Below are positions 8,791 to 15,608 of a stretch of 64,000 nucleotides of DNA, piece after piece. Each line of letters starts with the position of its first letter. Within the stretch, counting starts at the first letter, position 1. The position numbers and the translations under genes are program-made. Below the pieces are notes generated by a model. That model was not told where the DNA came from. It saw nothing but the letters and a program-made list of their open reading frames with translations, and ran no database searches. This DNA comes from Spirosoma sordidisoli. GTDB taxonomy: Bacteria > Bacteroidota > Bacteroidia > Cytophagales > Spirosomataceae. The stretch is taken from NCBI RefSeq assembly GCF_004138325.1, contig NZ_SBLB01000012.1, positions 62,001 through 126,000 on the forward strand, read 5' to 3'.

Positions 8791-9819
8791 CTAAAAATCA
8801 TACTTTTCTAATTTTCCCCCACGAAAGATATAAGCCTCATAACTGTGTCGGTCAATGCCGTATACTTCTTCGAGGAACACTTTATCTGCCCCTCGACTAA
8901 GTGCATTCACGTGAGCCTGCTTATCGGGCGGCAGTTCGGAGAGTTTAATGCTACGCTCAAACTCGAATCCCTCATCGTATTCAAACTCCAGGGCGAATAA
9001 TTGTTTACGCCATTGAAGTTGAGTTTCAAGACCATCAGAGAAAGGCGCGTAATCAATGTCAACACCGTTCTTGTTGACAACCTGCGCCGATGCTTCGGTA
9101 AATAAACTGAGTCCCGACACGACCATAGCGGCATAGCCGACCCGACGGAAGAGACTCTCACTCAGCCGGGGGAGCAGCCACTTCATGCCCCAGGAAGACA
9201 CAAAAGCGGCTACGGCAATCACGGCACCAAACGTTAACGCCTTGCCCGTCAACAGGCCAAACGAAGCGTACAACGCTAATTTCACTACGTGCAGTAGAAC
9301 TTCGTTCGCGGCTCGTGTGGCAACAATCTCTTCCTTCTGTAACCCGTAGCGCAGGTAAAACCGATTGAATAATAAGCCAACAGCCCCCGTTAACCCGGAA
9401 ACGAAACCCGCAGCCGCCCCAATGATTGCCAGGTAACCTTTGGGCAGCGGATGCGTAGTCTCCAGTTCGGCGGTTGAGCGGAAAATTAAGGGCAGGTTAG
9501 CCATTAGGAACAAACCCATCAGCAGTTCGAGGTATAGCGGGTTAATGTAACTGAGTAGCCGGGCACCCAACCACACGGCGGGCAGGGCCGGTGGCACAAA
9601 CCAAATCACGACATCCCACCGAATACGCGACCAGAAAGCGACAATCCGGGAGGCCGAACTGGAAACAGTGCCGATTGACAGGGCAGCCGGAACCTGTGCG
9701 CCTGGTACGATAGAGCCTAAAACAGGTAACAGCAAAAGACCGGCCCCTCCGCCACAAACAGCACTAAGCGAGAAGGCCAACAGGGCACAGCCAAATAATA
9801 ACAGACCAGAGGCAATCAT
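8791..9819 (-). CDS. TSUP (TauE/SafE) permease with extra C-terminal domain
   Basis: 342 residues. Residues 1-240 are a TauE/SafE-type sulfite/anion permease: paired repeats beginning LSAVCGGGAGLLLLPVL and GAAAGFVSGLTGAVGLLF, both with the G-rich half-helix typical of the family. Residues about 250-342 are a soluble tail not usual in TSUP proteins, with VFLEEVYGIDRHSYEAYIFRGGKLEKYDF-like alternating beta strands reminiscent of a PepSY-like fold. The tail follows TM8 directly and its side of the membrane is not certain. Three AACTTG half-sites sit just upstream of the start. Confidence 0.8.
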   Translation of the reverse strand: MIASGLLLFGCALLAFSLSAVCGGGAGLLLLPVLGSIVPGAQVPAALSIGTVSSSASRIVAFWSRIRWDVVIWFVPPALPAVWLGARLLSYINPLYLELLMGLFLMANLPLIFRSTAELETTHPLPKGYLAIIGAAAGFVSGLTGAVGLLFNRFYLRYGLQKEEIVATRAANEVLLHVVKLALYASFGLLTGKALTFGAVIAVAAFVSSWGMKWLLPRLSESLFRRVGYAAMVVSGLSLFTEASAQVVNKNGVDIDYAPFSDGLETQLQWRKQLFALEFEYDEGFEFERSIKLSELPPDKQAHVNALSRGADKVFLEEVYGIDRHSYEAYIFRGGKLEKYDF

Positions 9820-9832
9820 CTATGTATCGAAA

Positions 9833-9874
9833 AACTTGTCAAGTTGGCGATACGTATCAACTTGTTTCGCCAAC
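9833..9874 (-). promoter_or_regulatory. Cluster of nested palindromes (operator)
   Basis: In 42 bp there are AACTTG-T-CAAGTT (9833-9845), GATACGTATC (9849-9858), and an outer GTTGGCG (9843-9849) pairing with CGCCAAC (9868-9874). A third AACTTGT half-site lies at 9859-9865, 26 bp from the first. The cluster begins 14 bp upstream of the TSUP permease start and ends 42 bp before the TPR gene stop, so it probably controls the permease. Confidence 0.45.
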
Positions 9875-9915
9875 CAATCGTACAACTGCGTGAAAATTGA
9901 GTTGATAGTTATTTC

Positions 9916-11046
9916 TTACTTTAGGTACTGTTTTGCTTCTGTGCTCAGAATCGGATATTCAGCCAGATCAAGGACTTTTTTGTAAAATAGCCGCGCTTGT
10001 TGCGGTTGATTGGTCCGAGCGGCCACCCGCGCCCGTACGGCGTAGGCCCACGCTTGGTAAGCTTCATCTTTAGGCTGCTTTTGCAGGGCAGTTTGAGCCA
10101 GGGTATCCGCTTCGGTCAAAGCTCCCTGCGCCAATTTTAGTCGTGCCATCAATAGCAGACCAATTTGCCGATAAAAAGGCTGCCAAATAGTCAACACGCT
10201 GTCGATTAGTGGAATGGCTTGCGTTAGTCGCCCTGCATGTAACAGCACCTCGGCATATCGTACTACGAAGAAAGGGTTGTTCGGATACTGCTTGGTCAGT
10301 TGTGCCAGATATGGCAACGCTTCCGAAGCGCGGTTCTCATAATCGGCCAGGATGTGGGTAAGGTAGAGTGTGGCCTCCACCTGCGAAAACAACGATTGCT
10401 TCGAGGCTATTCCCAACTGAGCCAGCCCATTTTGCTTGTCGCCGGAGCGCATAAACCAAACCAACGGTTTATAAACCGGGTGCAGTTCAGGATATTCTTC
10501 GCGGTAATAATCGTACAGCCCCGACGACAAACTAAAATCGGGATATTGCTGCCGATAGGCCCGCCCCTTTTGAAGGTAGCTATACGCCTTTTTAGCGTAA
10601 CCTACCGACTTAAGCGTTTGGTGATCAAAATACGCCATGCGCGTAAGCATCGCTTCCGTCGTGAAATAAGTGAATATCAGTTCGGGATCATCAGGCCGCT
10701 TGTCGAGTTGCGTTTGCGTTTCGTCCGCCGTTTTTTCGAGCAGGCTCACCAACTGCCCCCGTAACCGGTCGTCGGTGCGGGCAGGGAACCATTGCCAGTG
10801 CAGCCGAACCGCCCGAAGTAAATCCACGGCGGGATGATGGGCCGTTTGCATATCCAACCGATTGATTAGCCCGTCTGCCTGATCTGGATTATTGTTATAG
10901 ATTGCCTGTAGGGTTTGCCGAACCAGCGTTTGCTGGGCTGCCATAGGGCCGATGCCGACTGACTGAGCTAACAAACTACCCGTCCACAGCAAACAACACC
11001 CTACGATGGCAAGCCGCCATTTATTGATCAGCGCGAATAGCGTCAT
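9916..11046 (-). CDS. Exported TPR-repeat protein
   Basis: 376 residues. Residues 1-28 form a signal peptide (VGCCLLWTGSLLAQS). The rest is all-helical with TPR-like pairs, most visible near the C-terminus (ALPYLAQLTKQYPNNPFFVVRYAEVLL and ALQKQPKDEAYQAWAYAVRARVAAR as landmarks). It would act as a periplasmic or cell-surface protein-interaction scaffold. No specific partner can be named. It is followed by the TSUP gene after 96 bp and preceded by a hairpin that separates it from the PAP2 gene. Confidence 0.75.
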   Translation of the reverse strand: MTLFALINKWRLAIVGCCLLWTGSLLAQSVGIGPMAAQQTLVRQTLQAIYNNNPDQADGLINRLDMQTAHHPAVDLLRAVRLHWQWFPARTDDRLRGQLVSLLEKTADETQTQLDKRPDDPELIFTYFTTEAMLTRMAYFDHQTLKSVGYAKKAYSYLQKGRAYRQQYPDFSLSSGLYDYYREEYPELHPVYKPLVWFMRSGDKQNGLAQLGIASKQSLFSQVEATLYLTHILADYENRASEALPYLAQLTKQYPNNPFFVVRYAEVLLHAGRLTQAIPLIDSVLTIWQPFYRQIGLLLMARLKLAQGALTEADTLAQTALQKQPKDEAYQAWAYAVRARVAARTNQPQQARLFYKKVLDLAEYPILSTEAKQYLK

Positions 11047-11062
11047 AACGATAGTAGAAAGA

Positions 11063-11078
11063 CCCGGTACTAACCGGG
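11063..11078 (-). terminator. Short terminator-like hairpin after PAP2 gene
   Basis: CCCGGT (11063-11068), a 4-nt loop, ACCGGG (11073-11078). On the minus strand it is followed by TCTTTC. It sits 6 bp beyond the PAP2 stop. Confidence 0.5.
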
Positions 11079-11084
11079 CAGCAC

Positions 11085-11822
11085 TTAATTGGTTAATGAA
11101 CGTCGGTTTCGACGCCGGGTCAGTTTCCGTTTGACCCAGGGATACACGTGGTAAGCGGCTTCGGCAGATAGTAAGCCAATACCGGCTCCAACCAGCACGT
11201 CCGAAATCCAGTGTTTATCATTCACCATACGGAGGTACCCCGTCGAACCGGCCATTGCGTACCCGGCTATCGGGATCAGTACGTTGGTTTGCCCAAACTC
11301 CCGGTCGAGAACACCAGCCCCGGCAAACGCAAACGACGTATGGCCCGACGGGAACGACTGGTTGTTGGACCCATCGGGCCGAACGTACCCGGTGGTTTGT
11401 TTCAATCCGAATGTCACGGCCCCGGCAATGGCATTGGCCGTCAGCCACAAACCAGCCCGGTCGAATGGGGTAGAGCGACCTTTGACACCCGCAGCCGTTA
11501 ACCCAGCCAACAACGCGCTGGGACCATACGACAAATAATCGTCGAGGTGGGTGCGGTAGCCATTGACGTGATCCTGAATTTCGCCCCGTACCCGAAACCG
11601 ATTGAAAGCGTGGTTGTCGGAAAGCGTGTATAAGCCCGTGCCGATGAACACTGAGGGGATAACCAACCGGGCAACTGATAGCCGGGGCGGGTGTTCCGGC
11701 GACCCGTTTGGCAGTGAATCGGACTGGGCTGAACTCTGGAGTGTCCAGCCGGTGAGAATGAGTAACCACAACAGCCGAGGGTACCAGACTTGGCTCAGCT
11801 TTGACTTAACTGGAAAAATCAT
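11085..11822 (-). CDS. PAP2-family lipid phosphatase
   Basis: 245 residues from the ATG before FPVKSKLSQ, which places a signal peptide or first helix (LLWLLILTGWTLQSSAQS) at the N-terminus. The three PAP2 motifs are present: KQTTGYVRP (K-x6-RP), PSGHTSFA and RMVNDKHWISDVLVG (R-x5-H-x3-D). The enzyme would remove phosphate from lipid carriers or lipid A at the periplasmic face (undecaprenyl-PP, phosphatidate or LpxE/F-like). It belongs to the group of envelope genes in this part of the window. Confidence 0.88.
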   Translation of the reverse strand: MIFPVKSKLSQVWYPRLLWLLILTGWTLQSSAQSDSLPNGSPEHPPRLSVARLVIPSVFIGTGLYTLSDNHAFNRFRVRGEIQDHVNGYRTHLDDYLSYGPSALLAGLTAAGVKGRSTPFDRAGLWLTANAIAGAVTFGLKQTTGYVRPDGSNNQSFPSGHTSFAFAGAGVLDREFGQTNVLIPIAGYAMAGSTGYLRMVNDKHWISDVLVGAGIGLLSAEAAYHVYPWVKRKLTRRRNRRSLTN

Positions 11823-11941
11823 AACGTTGAGTAGATACAAACTGGGGCAAGGTTCGCTCCCGAATCTGTAGGAAAACTGATGACATCTTAACGTACCCAC
11901 CGGACGTATCCCTATTCGGGAACGACACCGGGCGTTGTCAA

Positions 11942-12301
11942 TCAGTTTAAATGAACGGCTCCAAAGGCAATGAGTGTGGGGGCATAGTTGGTCGGTGGTA
12001 ATTTCTCGGCTAACCGAGCAGGGAGCGGACCGTAGTAAGCCTCAGCATCGTAGGCTTCGGGCAGGCGCAGAATGACGTGAATGAGCAGGTCAAATACATC
12101 GGTCAAATGTTGAGCGGTATCAGCCGGAAACGTCAGACCCGTAACTAAGGCAATATCGGCAAGCACCTGTTCGAGCTGCCAATCGGTCAGTCCCAGATCC
12201 CGGCGAAGGTCGCTGAAAAGTTTGACGCGCCAGGTCGCAATCCCTGTGCGTTTGTGCAGGATACGCCGTAGGGTTCGGATGCTGAAAGTCGGGGGTATCA
12301 T
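11942..12301 (-). CDS. Acyl-carrier-like protein lacking the modifiable serine
   Basis: 119 residues. Residues 30-80 follow the ACP fold pattern closely: LRRDLGLTDWQLEQVLADI, then FPADTAQHLTDVFDLLIHVI, matching DLGADSLDTVELVMAL and IPDEEAEKITTVQAAIDYI of E. coli ACP. The DSL serine that carries phosphopantetheine is replaced (TDW), so the protein cannot be loaded in the normal way. A C-terminal extension of about 35 residues is unusual. It may be a structural or regulatory ACP mimic. It lies alone between the PAP2 gene and a terminator, with no fatty-acid or polyketide genes nearby. Confidence 0.6.
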   Translation of the reverse strand: MIPPTFSIRTLRRILHKRTGIATWRVKLFSDLRRDLGLTDWQLEQVLADIALVTGLTFPADTAQHLTDVFDLLIHVILRLPEAYDAEAYYGPLPARLAEKLPPTNYAPTLIAFGAVHLN

Positions 12302-12321
12302 ACACGATTGGGGAAAACAGT

Positions 12322-12354
12322 AGGAACCGATTCGCGCTCAACAAATCGGTTCCT
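12322..12354 (-). terminator. Hairpin terminator
   Basis: Perfect 11-bp stem AGGAACCGATT (12322-12332) with AATCGGTTCCT (12344-12354), followed on the minus strand by ACTGTTTT. It closes the exported protein gene at 12363-13190. Confidence 0.75.
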
Positions 12355-12362
12355 GAATCTGG

Positions 12363-13190
12363 TTAGAACGTCAACACGGCTCCAAGTCCAACACCCCGAC
12401 GGCTGGGTACAAACCGTAAGGTTGTAGCGGCCCGACCGTTGTAGCGATCAGCCGCCCGGCGAAATTGCACCCCGGCCCGGTGGTTCAACCAAAGTGACGT
12501 AGCCCCCAGCAGTACCCCGCTCCCTGTCAGGACAGCACCGACTACCACTTCATCGCCATGCCCATCATTGCTGTTCTCGCCGGAGGTGTTGGTATCGGTT
12601 GGGTCATTATCTCGGCCCTGAGACTCGTTGCCCATGCCGTCATGGCCCCCTCCGCCTTCACCGGCTACCAGTAAGCCCACACCCGTCCCAATCAAGGCCA
12701 CGGCAGGAATAGCCGTGACGACTGACCAGGTACGTAGCGAACGACCTTTATTGAAGCTTGTGAGCGCGTCAGGCTGGTTGTAGAGTAACGACTTGACCTC
12801 TGCGTTACCCAGTCGCTGCCCATTGGCAGCATAGAAGTGGCTGAATAAACCCCCTTTATACCGCAGCCCGTCCATGCCTATAGGTGCCAACTTAGTGGCC
12901 GTCGAAGCTGCATCTGACTTGGTCATTGGTGATGGTTTGCTAAGTAACGGTCCGCTGTTGGTGCCAAATGAATCTTTGCTGCCATTGGCATACTTAATCA
13001 GCAGTACGTCGCGGAGCGGAGCCGAATAAACGGGGCCTTCAGGATTAGATGCCTTGCGGTATTTCAAGTCGGCTTGGTTGACTTCCAGCACTTTAGCGGA
13101 AATTTCCTCGCCGTTTCGGAGAACGATGTTGTCCTGGGCGTAAGCGAATGTGGCCGTCAGGAGGGTGGCCACCAGAGTAAGTACACGCAT
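12363..13190 (-). CDS. Exported protein, unknown function
   Basis: 275 residues with a signal peptide (LTLVATLLTATFAYAQ). Residues 20-70 (NIVLRNGEEISAKVLEVNQADLKYRK) form a small all-beta segment of the kind seen at the start of many Bacteroidota exported proteins. A hydrophobic segment around residues 150-175 (VVTAIPAVALIGTGVGLLVAG) and a second near 217-235 could be helices, separated by a Gly/Asp/Asn-rich low-complexity loop. The C-terminus ends in a Phe (GLGAVLTF), as in outer-membrane proteins. Function unknown. Confidence 0.65.
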   Translation of the reverse strand: MRVLTLVATLLTATFAYAQDNIVLRNGEEISAKVLEVNQADLKYRKASNPEGPVYSAPLRDVLLIKYANGSKDSFGTNSGPLLSKPSPMTKSDAASTATKLAPIGMDGLRYKGGLFSHFYAANGQRLGNAEVKSLLYNQPDALTSFNKGRSLRTWSVVTAIPAVALIGTGVGLLVAGEGGGGHDGMGNESQGRDNDPTDTNTSGENSNDGHGDEVVVGAVLTGSGVLLGATSLWLNHRAGVQFRRAADRYNGRAATTLRFVPSRRGVGLGAVLTF

Positions 13191-13348
13191 TGATTTGATC
13201 GGTTAGATGCTCATGATTGATTAGCAGAAAGGCATACGGCATTGTGGACCTGCGCCGTTGCCTGATGGGTAGCCTGAAAATTTATTTTTTTCGGAGGCAA
13301 CGGCGGCTGGCGATAGTTCCGTAGGATACTACGGTTAGTAATCCCCTG

Positions 13349-13936
13349 ATGCCTGTGCTATTTCGACGAAGTAAAAACCTCGCTCTGCCCGACATTCTTG
13401 ACGGTTGTCGTCGCGAAAAACCGGCGGCTCAGAAGCAGTTGTTTGAGGCTTACTACAGCTTCGGCGTGAGTATCTGTCTGCGTTACGCGGGTAGCCGGGA
13501 GGAAGCCGAGGAGATGTTCGATGATGGCTTTCTGCGGGTGCTCAACAAGATAGCGTATTACGACCCGGAGCAGCCGTTTGATGCCTGGTTTCGGACGGTC
13601 ATGGTGCATTCGGCCATTGACCACTACCGGCGCAACAAATCCCCGTTGACCTATACGGACATCGACGAAGCCTATGACGTGGGGGAGTCTGACAACCTGC
13701 TCGAACAAATGGCCGCCGACGAAATTATGGCGGTGGTTCAGCAGTTACCGCCTGCTTACCGTACCGTTTTTTCATTGCACATAGTGGATGGGTATTCCCA
13801 TCCCGAAATTGCCCAGATGCTGGGAATTCACGAAGGAACATCGCGCTCAAATCTGGCTAAAGCGCGCCAGAAACTACAGGAATTGCTTATGGATTGGACC
13901 ACTACACGTTCAGTAAACCGACGAAACTATGTCTAA
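13349..13936 (+). CDS. ECF RNA polymerase sigma factor
   Basis: 195 residues. Region 2 spans about residues 25-95 (AYYSFGVSICLRYAGSREEAEEMFDDGFLRVL, FDAWFRTVMVHSAIDHYRR) and region 4 about 125-180 (LPPAYRTVFSLHIVDGYSHPEIAQMLGIHEGTSRSNLAKAR). No anti-sigma domain or extra C-terminal domain. It overlaps the next gene by 8 bp, the usual arrangement of a sigma factor and its membrane partner. Confidence 0.93.
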   Translation: MPVLFRRSKNLALPDILDGCRREKPAAQKQLFEAYYSFGVSICLRYAGSREEAEEMFDDGFLRVLNKIAYYDPEQPFDAWFRTVMVHSAIDHYRRNKSPLTYTDIDEAYDVGESDNLLEQMAADEIMAVVQQLPPAYRTVFSLHIVDGYSHPEIAQMLGIHEGTSRSNLAKARQKLQELLMDWTTTRSVNRRNYV

Positions 13937-15374
13937 CGAACGTTTCGACCGACTGATGAAACAAAATCTGGAATCGGTCAGGCCGGGCTATCAGCCAAGT
14001 GCCTGGAGCCGCTTTCGGAAACGCCTGCCTTTGGGCTTTTGGGCCAGCTTACTACCCTACGGTGGCTGGGTACTCAGTGCCTTGATGCTGACGGGCTGGA
14101 TGACCACCCTCTACACGCTAAACACGAATCAGCTGGTGATTAAGCAGCTAACCAAAACGCTGCCTGTACGCACCGAATCGGTTAACCTAACTCCCGCTCC
14201 GTCAGCACCGGCAGCACCGGCAGTGTCCACCCACCGGGTAGATACGGTATATGTTGTACAGCGCACGGTGGTTGAGCATCGCTACATACGTGAACGGGAG
14301 GCTAACGTGCAGATTAGCGGGAATCAGGAAAGCAATCAGGTACGTTCAAGCAACGACCCAGCTAATCGCCGGCAGAGTCGGTCTGAACGGCAAGCTGATA
14401 GCGCACGGTCAGGTGGTATTTTAGAAGAGTCAAAACCCTTGGCGGCTCCCCATCCAACGACCAGCGACACAGACAAACGGGATCAACCAAGCTGGAGTAA
14501 TACCAGCGGAAGCAGGCCAGACAAGCCAGGCTCAGGTGATGTAATCTCCAGCAATCAGGCGCGTCAAATTCTACCATCGCCTACCAAGGGGTCCATAGTT
14601 GATTCGGCGAACCGGGTTATTACCGAAGCCACAGCGGCCATTCCCGTTGATTCAAACCAAACCCTGAACGGCAGATCCACGTTGACCAAAGTCGATTCAG
14701 TGACTCAGAAACCGGCTAAACCGGAAGTCATCCCTTCGGCGTCAGAACCGGCCAAGGAAAGCCGTCCGCCGTTCCGGTTGTCGTCGTTACAGCCTCGCAT
14801 TGGCATTGAAACGGGAGCCACGTTGGATGGCGTGGGCGTTGGACCGGCCATTGAGTTCTTCCCAACTGAAAATCTTGGCCTGTCCGTGGGTGTGCAGGCT
14901 TCGCAGTTACAACTCGAAGAACACAAAGAACTAAGGGATTTCAACGCGGCAACGGGGGCGGAGTTTATAGAGAAGTACCGTGCCTTCTTGCCAGCCCAGT
15001 ACGATCAGATTAAGGATATTTCGGTACGTACCTCGTTGGTTAGCTTACCTGTGAACCTAAAGTACTACGTACCCCTGCGCCGAAATTGGTCGCTGCTTTT
15101 TCAGACCGGAACCAGTTTCGACATAGCCGCTTATCAACAAGTACGTTACGAAAGTTATTATCAGGGGAACGAACAGTATCATTCGTTTGAGGTGGATGCT
15201 CAACCGCGCTTCTTCCACAACTTCATGTTTGGGGCTGGGGTACAGTATCGACGTCCGCGCATCTCGGCTCAGTTAAGCCCGTACTACCTCTACGATTTCC
15301 GAAGCATCGTTAACACCCCGGCGGGCAGCAACGTGGGCATCAAAGCATCGGTCTGGCTGGATCTGTTCAAGTGA
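13929..15374 (+). CDS. Membrane-anchored sigma partner with barrel-like C-terminus
   Basis: 481 residues. Residues 1-35 are charged and cytoplasmic (FDRLMKQNLESVRPGYQPSAW), then one membrane helix (about 36-58, FWASLLPYGGWVLSALMLTGW), then a Ser/Asp/Asn/Pro-rich linker of about 200 residues, and a C-terminal domain (about 285-481) with alternating beta strands such as LGLSVGVQASQLQL and the terminal VGIKASVWLDLFK, like an 8-strand outer-membrane barrel. The N-terminal part resembles anti-sigma factors in position and topology. The gene overlaps the sigma gene by 8 bp, so I infer it regulates that sigma factor. The anchor-plus-barrel topology is odd. Confidence 0.65.
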   Translation: MSNERFDRLMKQNLESVRPGYQPSAWSRFRKRLPLGFWASLLPYGGWVLSALMLTGWMTTLYTLNTNQLVIKQLTKTLPVRTESVNLTPAPSAPAAPAVSTHRVDTVYVVQRTVVEHRYIREREANVQISGNQESNQVRSSNDPANRRQSRSERQADSARSGGILEESKPLAAPHPTTSDTDKRDQPSWSNTSGSRPDKPGSGDVISSNQARQILPSPTKGSIVDSANRVITEATAAIPVDSNQTLNGRSTLTKVDSVTQKPAKPEVIPSASEPAKESRPPFRLSSLQPRIGIETGATLDGVGVGPAIEFFPTENLGLSVGVQASQLQLEEHKELRDFNAATGAEFIEKYRAFLPAQYDQIKDISVRTSLVSLPVNLKYYVPLRRNWSLLFQTGTSFDIAAYQQVRYESYYQGNEQYHSFEVDAQPRFFHNFMFGAGVQYRRPRISAQLSPYYLYDFRSIVNTPAGSNVGIKASVWLDLFK

Positions 15375-15456
15375 GCTGATCCAATGAGAAAACTATCTGT
15401 AGCACGAAACTACAGTAGGTACTCACGCATCAAAACAGGCTTCTTGATGGGTAAAG

Positions 15457-15472
15457 CAAGCCATTCGGCTTG
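15457..15472 (+). terminator. Hairpin, possible terminator
   Basis: CAAGCC, ATTC, GGCTTG: a perfect 6-bp stem with a 4-nt loop followed by GTTATCTT, about 80 bp after the stop of the barrel-like gene. A second hairpin (CTGTAG/CTACAG) is at 15397-15415. Confidence 0.45.
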
Positions 15473-15519
15473 GTTATCTTGACTGGTCAGCGCACAGCCC
15501 GTTACGTTTGTGCGTAGGT

Positions 15520-15553
15520 GTCAGATTTGCTTCAGATTTCAGCAGAACCTTTG
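15520..15553 (+). promoter_or_regulatory. Two-box operator/promoter, site C
   Basis: Box 1 GTCAGATTTGC (15520-15530), box 2 TTCAGATTTCA (15531-15541), spacer GCAG, then AACCTTTG (15546-15553), one mismatch from TAnnTTTG. It precedes the receptor-like outer-membrane gene by about 55 bp. The spacing equals that of the other six sites. Confidence 0.7.
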
Positions 15554-15608
15554 TGGCATCTTGGCGCGGTCAACCCGGTTGATCTGGCCCTTCTAAATGC
15601 CGTTTCTG

